64,000 nt of DNA, from assembly GCA_019155205.2 (NCBI GenBank), contig JAHNZQ020000092.1, positions 897,713-961,712 on the forward strand, in the 5' to 3' direction. The DNA is from Gracilaria vermiculophylla (lineage: Eukaryota; Rhodophyta; Florideophyceae; Gracilariales; Gracilariaceae). Shown piece by piece: positions 42,901-51,496 of this stretch (its first letter is position 1; every line of letters begins with the position of its first letter). The notes under the pieces were generated by a model, which saw nothing but the letters and a program-made list of their open reading frames with translations, had not been told where the DNA came from and did no database searches. The position numbers were made by a program, and so were the translations under genes.

Positions 42901-43072
42901 CATTCCGTCGTCCCTTTTTGATTTTAATCTACACCTAATAGATTTGCCTGCCGCCAGAGCCTCCTCCTCTCTCCTCCTCCTGCCTCCTACCGCTCGCATC
43001 TCCCCGCTCAATCTCCGATTCCCCCGCCCCGCCGCTTCGCCCCTGCCCGCCCCCGTCATCAAAGCCATTGCC

Positions 43073-43906
43073 ATGTCGCTCATTTCGCAGCTGATGCGCC
43101 TTGCGTTTGCTCTGGTGTTCTTCAATTGCCTGCTTGTCGCATGGGCCGTCACCATGGTGCTGCATGTGCTGCCCGACGTCGGCGATCAGCGCCGCCGCGA
43201 GGGCCTCAGCATCGCCGCGTGCTCCACGCTGTTCTGGTACCTTATGGTGCGCCCGTGCCCTTGGATCCGCCTGCACGGGCTGCCGCAGCTGGACGAAGCG
43301 TGGGCGGAAATGGGCGCCGAGCGCGGCGCGCCGTTTGTCATCGCCAACCACAACTCCAAGCTGGACTCGCTGCTGATCACGGCGCTGCTACCCACGCAGC
43401 TGGGGCCGCGAATGCGCAGCCTCATCAAACACGCGCTGTTCGCCGAGCCGCTGTTCGGCGGCATCTGCCGGCGCGTGGGCCACTTTGCCGTCTTTTACCG
43501 CGGCAGCGGCGAGGGCGACTTTGGCGTGCACAAGGACGCGCAGCGCCTCGAGTCCGAGCGCATGGACCGCTTCGTGGCCGACGGCGGCGGGCTGCTGGTG
43601 TTCCCGGAGGGCCAGCTCAACCGCCACGCGCGCCGCCTGCAGACGTTTCGCCGCGGCGCGTTCGCGCTACCCATCAAGCACCGCAAGCCCGTGTGGGGGC
43701 TGCTCAACGTCGGCTGCGAGAAGAGCTGGCGCCACGACATGGCCGTGGGCGGCGCCCCGGCGGACGTGTGGCTCAAGGCGTTCAAGGTGACGGACGACGC
43801 GTCCAAGTTTGACGCCGCCACGCTGGCGGAGCACGCGCGCGAGCTGATGCAGGCCGAGCTGGACGCCATGTACGCCGTGGCCGACGCAGCGTCGATCAAG
43901 CAATGA
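43073..43906 (+). CDS. 1-acyl-sn-glycerol-3-phosphate acyltransferase-like (PlsC family)
   Basis: A 277-aa protein from ATG 43073 (MSLISQLMRLAFALVFF). One or two N-terminal hydrophobic helices (about 4-33) anchor it in a membrane. The PlsC core has IANHNSKLDSLL (the HX4D catalytic box, about 95), GGICRRVGHFAVFYRG and LLVFPEGQLNR (the FPEG box, phosphate binding), then GAFALPIKHRKPV. Such enzymes add an acyl chain to lysophosphatidic acid or another lysolipid. The second box is FPEGQLNR instead of FPEGTRS, which points to a divergent AGPAT/LPLAT. With SQD2 just upstream both are lipid genes, but neighbours in this island are otherwise unrelated. Confidence 0.85.
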   Translation: MSLISQLMRLAFALVFFNCLLVAWAVTMVLHVLPDVGDQRRREGLSIAACSTLFWYLMVRPCPWIRLHGLPQLDEAWAEMGAERGAPFVIANHNSKLDSLLITALLPTQLGPRMRSLIKHALFAEPLFGGICRRVGHFAVFYRGSGEGDFGVHKDAQRLESERMDRFVADGGGLLVFPEGQLNRHARRLQTFRRGAFALPIKHRKPVWGLLNVGCEKSWRHDMAVGGAPADVWLKAFKVTDDASKFDAATLAEHARELMQAELDAMYAVADAASIKQ

Positions 43907-44236
43907 GCGGCAATAATTCACGCGCGCGCACACGGCGTTGCGCGGCGCGGACATGGGGTGGGTGAGTGCTATTATCGCGCGCTGTCGCCGCAAACGCACT
44001 ATTGTTTACACACGCCACTATCGACACGCCCATCGCCCACGTGAGCCGGCGTATTAGCATAAGGCAGTTAGAGAGGGGGCGCTGTTCATCATGTCGCCGC
44101 GGTGCGCATGCGCCGCGCGCTGCCGACCCCCCGCCGCGCGCGACCGCCATGCCGCGCCCTCGCCTCCACACGGTGCGCACCTCGAGCACCACCCTCGCAC
44201 AAATTATAAAACTGTTACTCTACAGCACACGCGCAG
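43907..44236. other. spacer between acyltransferase and zinc-finger genes
   Basis: Both neighbours end here (convergent). Short frames on both strands are low-complexity shadows. No gene. Confidence 0.4.
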
Positions 44237-45322
44237 CTATGGGGCGCGTGCAGCCTTGTGCTCCTTGAGAGGTTGCTGTGGTTGTTGGTGTTGATGTTGT
44301 TGTTGTTGGTGAGTTTGGGGGTGAGCATGCACTTGGGGTGGTGGCACAGGCACCAGCAGCGGTGCCTGCGCTTGCGCCTGCGCCTGCACCTGCACCTGCG
44401 CTTGCGCCTGCTGTGACGAGCCGGACTGCGTCTCAGCGTCGGCGCGCTCCGAGGCGGGCACGGGGTGCGGCGACGAAATGGGGTGCGGCGACGAAGAGGG
44501 ATACGGCGGCGCCGTGCCGGGCGCAGTGTGCATGAGCAGCTGCGCGCCGGACAGGAACAGCATGCGCAGCACCAAGTACTCGGCGGCGCGGTTCATGGCC
44601 TCCTGCTGCGGCGTCGCCGTCGCCGTCGGGTTGGCTGCCTTGTTGCTCAACGACAACAGCGCGTCCCGCAGACACACACGCGCCGACACGTCCAGCGAGC
44701 AGATGCTAGAGTGCAGGCGCTGCACCAAATGCATGAGCTCGTGATCGCGCGGAGGGGGGGGCGCCGTGGCGGAAGCGGCGGCGGCGGCGGTGGCAGCAGC
44801 AGCAGCAGCCGTGGCCGTGGAGGTGGAGGTGGGCGTGGTGGCGGTGGCGGCGGCTGTGGTGGTGGCGGTGGCGGTGGCGGCGGCGCGTGAGCGCCGACAG
44901 GCGGTCTCGTGGCGGCGGAAGTTGGCGCCGTTATTGGCGACGGCCTTCCCGCAGTTGGAGCACACGGCGGTGGGCACACGCTTCCCAGACGTGGAGGAGG
45001 GCGAGGGCGTGGGAAGACGCTTGCGCGTGCGCGGGGGTGAGGACGGTTGCGGTGGAGAGGGCGGGCGGTGGACGTGGTGGTTGGGGGGGAGCGGCTGATG
45101 CTGATGCTGCTGTTGCTGCTGCTGTAGCCCACCGTTGGCGGGCAGCGGCGGCGACGGGTCGATGTAGGATAGCGGTGGGTACAGGTCGGCGGCGAGCGGG
45201 TCTAGCGCCCAGTCTGCGGGCTCAGGCGCCTGCAGGTTGAGCAGCATAGGGTCCATAGCGTCATCCGGCTCGAGCGAGTCGAGCGAGCCGAAGACGCCCG
45301 TGTCCCGCGGCGCATCGGCCAT
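44237..45322 (-). CDS. zinc-finger-like, LNK-like putative transcriptional regulator
   Basis: A 361-aa protein from ATG 45322 (MADAPRDTGVFGSLDSL). Acidic N-terminal 70 residues, then Gln/His tract (about 85-100), then a single C2H2/C2HC-like unit with Cys pair VCSNCGKAV and His/Cys in FRRHETACRR (about 160-185). After an Ala/Thr tract comes LDVSARVCLRDALLSLSNKA, similar to the conserved C-RDxLxxL helix of plant LNK clock coactivators (weak, inference). The Gln-rich C-terminus is disordered. It could be a nuclear regulator. The frame is open upstream for a further 190 codons through an Ala-coding triplet array, so the start is uncertain. Confidence 0.5.
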   Translation of the reverse strand: MADAPRDTGVFGSLDSLEPDDAMDPMLLNLQAPEPADWALDPLAADLYPPLSYIDPSPPLPANGGLQQQQQQHQHQPLPPNHHVHRPPSPPQPSSPPRTRKRLPTPSPSSTSGKRVPTAVCSNCGKAVANNGANFRRHETACRRSRAAATATATTTAAATATTPTSTSTATAAAAAATAAAAASATAPPPPRDHELMHLVQRLHSSICSLDVSARVCLRDALLSLSNKAANPTATATPQQEAMNRAAEYLVLRMLFLSGAQLLMHTAPGTAPPYPSSSPHPISSPHPVPASERADAETQSGSSQQAQAQVQVQAQAQAQAPLLVPVPPPQVHAHPQTHQQQQHQHQQPQQPLKEHKAARAP

Positions 45323-45383
45323 GGCGACGGCGGCGGCGGCGGCGGCAGCGGCGGCGGCAGCAGCGGCGGCAGCAGCGGCGGCA

Positions 45384-45428
<45 letters not shown>

Positions 45429-45909
45429 GCGGCGGCGTCGGCGGCAACGGCGGCGACGGCGGCGGCGGCGGGAGCGACGGCGGCGGAGGTGGGGGTTGGC
45501 TGCGGCGGGGGCGTCGGAGAGCGGGCGTGGCGGTAAGCGAAGGGGCGCAGGTGTGTAGGGCAGACGCGCGAGCCTTGCGCGCCGCGCCGCATGTGTGGCG
45601 TGCGGCGCCTGCCGCTTCGCCCGGCGCGCGCGGCACGTGCGTGCCACGTGGCCACGGGTAGACATGCGTCGATTCGAGGGCGGAGCGGCGCGCGAACTGC
45701 GCCCTCCGTTGCGCGCCTGCAAAACTTTGCACCGTGCCGCAGGGTATTACCTCCTGCGCCACCCTGCCAATTCCGCCGCCTCTGCCGCCACCGCCCGCCG
45801 TAACCACCGCCACCAGCGCCGCTATTCCCGCCGCCGGTCTCAGCGGTCAGCCTCGCAGCCGCTTCCGTCAACTCCGTCGTCTCCATCGTCTCCACCCGTT
45901 CCTTTTGCC
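45323..45909. promoter_or_regulatory. head-to-head promoter region with GCG/GCC triplet array
   Basis: The divergent starts at 45322 (-) and 45910 (+) leave 587 bp. 45328-45470 is an almost pure GGC/GCG triplet array with a few CAG, open in several frames. It is probably 5' leader of the zinc-finger gene, or else codes a poly-Ala stretch if translation begins upstream. The right half should hold the promoter of the SOUL gene. Confidence 0.5.
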
Positions 45910-46614
45910 ATGGGAGCCGTCATCGGGCGCGTCGCCGAGGAGACGCCTGCGCATGTCGTCGTGCGCGAGGCGGACGGCTACCAGGTGTGGCGCTACCCAG
46001 CCAGCGTCGTTGCCGTCGTGCGCGCCGCGTCGCTCGATCCGCGCGATCCGCCCCGCGGCGATGATTTCACCAACCGCGCCTTCCGCACCCTGGCGCGCTA
46101 CATCGGCGTCTTCGGGACCCCGGAAAATCGCCCCGCTCACGCCGACGACAACGACGCCGCTCAGCCCGAATCGCTCGCCATGACCGCTCCCGTCATCGTC
46201 CCGGCCCCACAGAAGCTCTCTATGACCGCCCCCGTCATCATGCCGTCCTCGCAGTCCACCTCGGACGACAAAGCCGCCGACTGCATGATGTTTGTGCTTC
46301 CGGCTCACATCGCTCGTGTTGAGGACGCCCCGCGTCCGACCAACGAAGCCGTTCAAATCGAGACGCTGCCCGCCGGAAGGTGCGAGGCCGTGCTGTCGTA
46401 CAACGGCTTCTTTGGCTATGAGCGCAACGCCGAGAAGGCCACCGAGCTACTCGCCATGCTGAAGCGCGACAGCGTCTCCGTCGTGGGCCCGTGGAGCGCC
46501 CAGGGCTACAATCCTCCCTTCACCCTGCCGTGGCTGAGAAGGAACGAGGTGCATGTCCCTGTTGATCCGCAACCGTACGCCGACATTCACCCCGAAACCA
46601 ACCGCCCCAACTAA
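45910..46614 (+). CDS. SOUL heme-binding family protein
   Basis: A 234-aa protein from ATG 45910 (MGAVIGRVAEETPAHVVV). It follows the SOUL/HBP fold: YQVWRYPASVVAVV (first strand pair), FRTLARYIG with the GxN region, LAMTAPVIVP and a second LSMTAPVIMP, FVLPAHIARVEDAPRPTNE, AVLSYNGFFGYERN, and the C-terminal YNPPFTLPWLRRNEV. All conserved blocks are present. SOUL proteins bind heme or tetrapyrroles; in algae and plants members act in plastids or the cytosol. No clear transit peptide here, so probably cytosolic. Intronless. Confidence 0.92.
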   Translation: MGAVIGRVAEETPAHVVVREADGYQVWRYPASVVAVVRAASLDPRDPPRGDDFTNRAFRTLARYIGVFGTPENRPAHADDNDAAQPESLAMTAPVIVPAPQKLSMTAPVIMPSSQSTSDDKAADCMMFVLPAHIARVEDAPRPTNEAVQIETLPAGRCEAVLSYNGFFGYERNAEKATELLAMLKRDSVSVVGPWSAQGYNPPFTLPWLRRNEVHVPVDPQPYADIHPETNRPN

Positions 46615-46640
46615 AAGCAAAACTTTATCACAAACCGCTT

Positions 46641-47153
46641 CTAGAACGGTAAATGTCCGTCGTCAGCCGCCTCTTTGCGCGGTGACCACAGCACGCGAAT
46701 CATCCCATACCCTTGCGACACGTTCACATTCACGTACTGCTGTTTCTCACCGTTGCGTTCAACCGTCTTGATCCTCAACATACCCTCCACGTACACTTGC
46801 GACCCGGGTCCCAATTGCTCAAAAAGCGAAAAGCCCGGCGTGGACTCCCATACCGTCACATTGTGCCACTGCGTTTCTTGTTTCGCCTCCGTCCCGTCGA
46901 TCCACGCGTGCGTCGTGCCCACGCTCAGAGTCAGCAGCCGCGACCCATCTGCCAGTCCCCTAGTCTGCGCCGCCGCCCCCGTACGCCCGATCAATGTCAC
47001 TTTGCTCATGGTCTTATACGTCGAAGCGCGCTCCCACCCCGGCCTATTTGCGGAGGCGTCTGTCCGTGAGCGCCGCTCCCCCAATCCCCCACGCATGGCG
47101 TTTGCTCTACCATACGCGTGTGCGCATCTTTGCAGCCCGCGTACTAGTATCAT
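46641..47153 (-). CDS. mitochondrial single-stranded DNA-binding protein
   Basis: A 170-aa protein; ATG 47153 (MILVRGLQRCAHAYGRAN) gives an Arg-rich mitochondrial presequence of about 48 residues (an upstream frame opens only with GTG). The OB fold follows: MSKVTLIGRTGAA, LLTLSVGTTHAW, TQWHNVTVWE and VYVEGMLRIKTVERNG, YVNVNVSQG. These match bacterial/mitochondrial SSB blocks. It coats single-stranded mtDNA during replication. The acidic tail of bacterial SSB is short (EAADDGHLPF keeps an acidic, Phe-ending tip). It ends 26 bases from the SOUL gene (convergent) and is divergent from the KAE1 gene. Confidence 0.88.
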   Translation of the reverse strand: MILVRGLQRCAHAYGRANAMRGGLGERRSRTDASANRPGWERASTYKTMSKVTLIGRTGAAAQTRGLADGSRLLTLSVGTTHAWIDGTEAKQETQWHNVTVWESTPGFSLFEQLGPGSQVYVEGMLRIKTVERNGEKQQYVNVNVSQGYGMIRVLWSPRKEAADDGHLPF

Positions 47154-47421
47154 GGCTCTCTGCCACGCCCACGCCCTTCGCCTTTTTGCTCGCGCAGAGA
47201 GATGCGCGTGCGCCGTCACTGTCACCGTCGCATCCGCCGTCGCCGCTATGGCTCATCAAGCAGCGCGCCGCAGTAGTGACGCGCCGTAGCATTTTTTACC
47301 CGTTACGTGTCGCCACTCTCCAACCCCCTCCTCGCCACGCTCAGCTCGACGTTTGCCCTGTCTGCGCCGCCGTCGCTGACGATCGCCACAGCGGATTCGC
47401 GCTTGCGACCACCGTCCAACG
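47154..47421. promoter_or_regulatory. head-to-head promoter region, SSB and KAE1
   Basis: 268 bp between divergent starts. No canonical box is obvious; the stretch must serve both genes. Confidence 0.4.
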
Positions 47422-48495
47422 ATGGGTACGGCTTCGACCGATACACGCGCGCCCTCCACGGCGTCCAAGCGTTACATCCTTGGCATGGAGGGCAGCGCCA
47501 ACAAGATCGGCGTCGCCGTTGTTGCCAGTGACGGCTCCGTGCTGTCCAACGTGCGCCAAACATTCGTCCCCCCCCCCGGCCACGGCTTTCTCCCGCGTGA
47601 AACCGCCGCGCATCACCAGAAGCACGTCGTGCCGCTCATCTCCCGCGCCCTGGCTGTAGCTGGCATCTCACCATCGCAAATCATGTGCATTGGGTACACA
47701 AAAGGGCCCGGGATGGGCGCCCCGTTGAGATCAGTAGCAGTCGCCGCTCGCACGGTGTCTTTACTGTGGGATTGTCCGCTCGTCCCGGTCAATCATTGCG
47801 TGGCGCATATTGAAATGGGCAGGCTTGTCACTAAATCCGCCAACCCGGTAGTTCTCTACGTCTCGGGAGGAAACACGCAGGTCATTGCGTATGCGCACAA
47901 TCGCTACCGCATATTTGGTGAAACCATCGACATTGCCGTAGGCAACTGCCTCGACCGCTTTGCGCGCGTCGTTGGCCTTTCAAACGATCCTTCGCCAGGG
48001 TACAACATCGAGCAAGCAGCGAAAAGCGGTGATGTGAGCACCCGAAAGTTTATGGAACTGCCTTACGTTGTCAAGGGAATGGATGTTTCGTTTTCTGGTT
48101 TGCTGTCCTTCATTGAAAGCGAGGCGGAAAAAGTGCTGGCAGATGGCACTTTTACTGTTCAAGACCTCTGCTTCAGTCTGCAAGAAACTGTTTTTGCAAT
48201 GTTAGTGGAGGTCACAGAGCGGGCAATGGCCCATTGCGGTCAGAGCGACGTGCTTTGTGTTGGAGGTGTTGGATGCAATGTCAGATTACAAGAAATGCTC
48301 AGCGACATGGCGTCCGAGCGGGGTGGGCGAGCCTTCTGCACCGATGAGCGCTTTTGCATCGACAACGGTGCCATGGTTGCCTGGACGGCAGCGCTAATGT
48401 TTCAGGCAGGCGGAGCTGCTGTCCCCGTTGCTGATGCCACTTGCACGCAGCGCTATCGTACCGACGAGGTCTTCGTTAACTGGAGAGACGACTAG
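47422..48495 (+). CDS. KAE1: KEOPS tRNA threonylcarbamoyltransferase KAE1 (OSGEP)
   Basis: A 357-aa ASKHA-fold enzyme, the catalytic subunit of KEOPS/EKC that transfers threonylcarbamoyl to A37 of ANN-decoding tRNAs in the cytosol. Motifs: [15 protein letters not shown] (ATP-binding strand), [21 protein letters not shown], the metal site [11 protein letters not shown] (two His and Glu), [51 protein letters not shown] and [10 protein letters not shown]. Full family length with no extra presequence, so the cytosolic KAE1 and not the organellar Qri7. N-terminal 16 residues are Ser/Thr-rich. Intronless. Confidence 0.95.
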   Translation: MGTASTDTRAPSTASKRYILGMEGSANKIGVAVVASDGSVLSNVRQTFVPPPGHGFLPRETAAHHQKHVVPLISRALAVAGISPSQIMCIGYTKGPGMGAPLRSVAVAARTVSLLWDCPLVPVNHCVAHIEMGRLVTKSANPVVLYVSGGNTQVIAYAHNRYRIFGETIDIAVGNCLDRFARVVGLSNDPSPGYNIEQAAKSGDVSTRKFMELPYVVKGMDVSFSGLLSFIESEAEKVLADGTFTVQDLCFSLQETVFAMLVEVTERAMAHCGQSDVLCVGGVGCNVRLQEMLSDMASERGGRAFCTDERFCIDNGAMVAWTAALMFQAGGAAVPVADATCTQRYRTDEVFVNWRDD

Positions 48496-48579
48496 ACTTT
48501 GCACAGCCGAGTCAACTTCACTATCGGGCATTTTGCGTTTCAAGTGAGCGATTCTGCGCCCTTGCTCCGGTACGTATCC

Positions 48580-49539
48580 CTATTTCGCCTTGGAAAACCC
48601 CCAAACGTATGTTGCTGGCTGCTCAGTTACATATCGGTCTCGTCCGACGAACTTCACAGGAGCGTAGGCTAACAAAAGTCGAGAAGGGTGCCAAGCAAAC
48701 CCGTTGAGTACAGCCACTGTAGGTATGGAATGCACAAGTGAACCAGTGGACGCATCAGTAATGTCTATCTTCTCCAGGTCCCCCGTCATAGCCAGATATT
48801 GACCTTCGTATGAATAGTCAACTAGTTGGACCGCTTTTTCCCATCGATCAATGGTGAAGATATTGGACAAACTCATCGAATCCCAGATGCTGACGCATGT
48901 ATCCAGACTGGCAATGGCAATGTATCGCCCTTTTGGATCACACGCAACCCCCATGCAAGTGTCGACATGTCCTTGAATGGTGATTATGTGCTCCAGGGAT
49001 GGCCAAGCAAACGCGTCAACGCTTCCGTCGCCGCGTGTAAACATGATTCGCCTGCTGTCGCGGGTCCATCTGAACTGGTTCACTTCGCCATCAAAAGGCA
49101 TCTTCTTGCGAACAGTCCAAGACAAGCAATCCACAAAGTAAATCATGTTGCTTGAGAGCCCAATGGCCACGGTGTTTCCGTCCGGGGCCCAGTCCGCGAA
49201 CAGGCACTTTGAATCGGTTGGGACTGAATGGATGGCTCGGGGGCCTGTTCGCGTGTCGTAAACATTTATAAGACAGTCAACGCCACCTGTGACAAACATA
49301 TCCGGAGAGGTTTGGCTTGGAACCAATGCTTCGATGTTCTTTGTGTGACCATGGCACTCGTGCAAAAAATTGCGCTCCGGACGCGTGCTCATCTGCAGAC
49401 TTTGTGTATCGTATACCAACACAGTTGAGGCGTCACCGGCGGCCAGAAGCCGTGTGCCGTCGACGTTCCACGCGACGGCTGTGACGGACAAGCGATGGCC
49501 GAAGCATCGTTTGGTTTCGATGTCGTGAAACCCGGACAT
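48580..49539 (-). CDS. THOC3: THO complex subunit 3 (WD40)
   Basis: A 319-aa WD40 propeller from ATG 49539 (MSGFHDIETKRCFGHRL); the upstream in-frame codon at 49575 is TTG. Repeats in order: VTAVAWNVDGTRLLAAG, PDMFVTGGVDCLINVYD, FADWAPDGNTVAIG, VNQFRWTRDSRRIMF, GVACDPKGRYIAIASLDTCV-SIWD, YSYEGQYLAMTG and GFAWHPSRLLLAYA. The repeat texts match THOC3/TEX1, the small WD40 member of THO, which loads export factors on nascent mRNA in the nucleus. Seven blades fit the length. It is convergent with KAE1 (84 bases apart). Confidence 0.88.
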   Translation of the reverse strand: MSGFHDIETKRCFGHRLSVTAVAWNVDGTRLLAAGDASTVLVYDTQSLQMSTRPERNFLHECHGHTKNIEALVPSQTSPDMFVTGGVDCLINVYDTRTGPRAIHSVPTDSKCLFADWAPDGNTVAIGLSSNMIYFVDCLSWTVRKKMPFDGEVNQFRWTRDSRRIMFTRGDGSVDAFAWPSLEHIITIQGHVDTCMGVACDPKGRYIAIASLDTCVSIWDSMSLSNIFTIDRWEKAVQLVDYSYEGQYLAMTGDLEKIDITDASTGSLVHSIPTVAVLNGFAWHPSRLLLAYAPVKFVGRDRYVTEQPATYVWGFSKAK

Positions 49540-50056
49540 ATCAAGCTGGAGGGTTCGATTTGCGATGCAAGGCAACTGGGAGCGGGCGGGGCGGTTGGGA
49601 TAAAGCCCCGTGCACGAATGCTAAGCGGACCGAAAAGAGCAAGGTGCGGGAACTTGTTTCCAGAGCAGGTCGATGTGCAAACTTTCTCTCAAGAGAAAAC
49701 CATGCTGAGCTGGAGAAAGCAAAGGCGGTGAGCGTCGTGTTTAACAGAATGATGCCTCGGGGCGTATTGCGTATCGCACGGATGCGTTCACACTATGCAA
49801 CGCAGTTGTGCTGTACAAGTCCAAAGGGAGATGTTTATCGGATACAGCATAAACAGGTTAGTGGGATTTCAATAAATCGCTTTGCAATCCGTCGTCGCTG
49901 ACCCACGAGCGCACACGTTCCTACTCTCGTGAAGTATTATACACTAGCCTTCTCGTTGGAGCACCCTATTGCGCCAAAACGACAGAATCTAGGACAGTAC
50001 CCGCTCTCGAGGCATTCATATTTTTTCTTTAAATTTTGTTTTTATTTAATGGAAAG
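49540..50056. other. end of gene island, spacer
   Basis: Upstream region of THOC3 and start of repeat-rich DNA; base composition turns AT-rich after about 49900. No gene seen. Confidence 0.4.
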
Positions 50057-50253
50057 TGTAGTACAGTCCATCCTACCTTTAACGTGATATTGTCATGTGG
50101 CTTTACGACGGGATATTCCTAAGGACGGTTCGTATTTTACTACCTAAGCCACGTGGAGCAATATTCGGCCCACGTACGCTACAGTACCCTTGAGAAACGG
50201 TAGAATATAGATTTATTTTAGTCACTTGGTGCAGGTAATTACTGAGTGCATTC
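50057..50253 (+). repeat. truncated family A LTR fragment
   Basis: Starts TGTAGTACAGT and follows the first third of the 669-1222 LTR (gatattcctaagga, gcgctacagta-type block, ggtgcaggtaatta), then homology stops at about 50253. Confidence 0.6.
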
Positions 50254-50663
50254 GGAAATAAACTGATAGCCAACAGGACAAATGTTAGGCGCGGTTCTTC
50301 TCCGATTCGAAAACACAAACGCCATTTGATGCGTCAAATATTGGCGCCAAACAGACGAACCGGAACACCCGATACAATAAAATCTGAGAGTTCTTTGCTT
50401 CCTTCTATTCCTTGCAAATAGTATGCACTCCATCATTTCGTTATCTCGCTGTAGTATAGTGACCGTCAGGTAATTCTAGTATTTGGCGCCAAAGGTGGTG
50501 TGTACGGTTCGCATGGAGAACAGCCATGTGGACGTTCTAGAGGTAATCTTAATTGCTAGATCAATTTTAGAATTTACTGTAGAGTGCCGGGGGCGCACTT
50601 CGGGTGCACCTCCCCCTGGCCACGTGGCCCGTCCGGCCGCGTCGGCCCGGGGGCCTCGCATAG
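50254..50663. other. spacer with two TTGGCGCCAA palindromes
   Basis: TTGGCGCCAA occurs at 50341-50350 and 50483-50492. The last 80 bases before the gap are very GC-rich (gtgccgggggcgcac ...). No gene seen. Confidence 0.35.
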
Positions 50664-50763
50664 NNNNNNNNNNNNNNNNNNNNNNNNNNNNNNNNNNNNN
50701 NNNNNNNNNNNNNNNNNNNNNNNNNNNNNNNNNNNNNNNNNNNNNNNNNNNNNNNNNNNNNNN
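50664..50763. other. assembly gap (100 N)
   Basis: A run of exactly 100 N; true size unknown. It cuts the leader region of a family A copy. Confidence 0.98.
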
Positions 50764-50892
50764 TCCACTTCCGGATTACCTTAAGGAAGAATTCCACTGC
50801 TGGGGGTTGGTCGTTGCAAACTAGAAACGCTGTTCTGCTGCGACTTGTGCGAATCCTTTAGGAACTGTGACCTTCTAAGTCGGGAGACCAAT
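50764..50892 (-). other. family A leader with primer binding site (second, truncated copy)
   Basis: This stretch matches 61275-61409, the leader between 5' LTR and gag of the long copy, including the 17-base primer binding site at 50874-50890 with a 2-base spacer to the LTR at 50893. Its presence on the outer side of that LTR means a second element in tandem used the same LTR as its 5' LTR; the rest is lost in the gap. Confidence 0.6.
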
Positions 50893-51445
50893 TGTGGTAC
50901 TGTCAGCCCTCCTGTCGAGGTAGTAAAGCACAACGTCCGTTAGGAGTTTTTGTTGACTCCAAAGGTGCGTATTCCTAAAGGTGGTCTCCGGTATCCGCTG
51001 TCGCGAGCCGGGGGAATTCTTAAAGGGGATCCGCAAACACTAAGCGGAAGGGGAGGTTCGCGGGGCGGACAATGCTCGTACAGGCGCTGCTATGATGCGA
51101 CCTGGGGATTGGCGGCTTAGAAAGCTGCATAGATCGACAAGAGACTCCAACCGGAAAAGTAGATGAAGACTCAAGGGTACTTGTCTATACTTCCCCAGAG
51201 GTGGAGCTCACCCAGCAGGTTAAATACCAAGCCGGGAGCCCACCTCGGCAGGTCTCACTACTGTACTAATTACCTGCCTATATTAACTAGAATAAATAAT
51301 AATTCTACCGTTCCTCAAGGATACTGTAGCGCACGCGGGCGAGATTATGCACCACGTGGCCCAGCTAATAAAATACGGGCCCTCCTCAAGAATATTATAC
51401 CTCAAGGCCAAACCACCCTTTTTCCGTAGAAGCCACTGTACTACA
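50893..51445 (-). repeat. family A LTR (3' LTR of the long element)
   Basis: 553 bp, TGTGGTACTG...TGTACTACA as written. The polypurine tract lies on its right and a primer binding site on its left, so it serves as 3' LTR of the long element and 5' LTR of a truncated tandem neighbour. Confidence 0.85.
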
Positions 51446-51457
51446 TACCCTTTTTCC
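51446..51457 (-). promoter_or_regulatory. polypurine tract
   Basis: On the minus strand GGAAAAAGGGTA directly precedes the LTR start TGTAGTACAG. Confidence 0.65.
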
Positions 51458-51496
51458 TGAATTGCACCACGTCCTCGAGGTGCATCTTCCGCTTTC

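Noticed and set aside
41792..42960. Upstream extension of the acyltransferase frame over SQD2
   Set aside because: Ser/Cys/Ala-rich shifted reading of SQD2; the acyltransferase starts sensibly at 43073.
42037..43155. 372-codon minus-strand frame opposite SQD2
   Set aside because: No family features; shadow frame.
45323..45895. Upstream part of the zinc-finger frame with poly-Ala
   Set aside because: Open because of the triplet array; the ATG at 45322 precedes the first region with protein character. Kept as an alternative start only.
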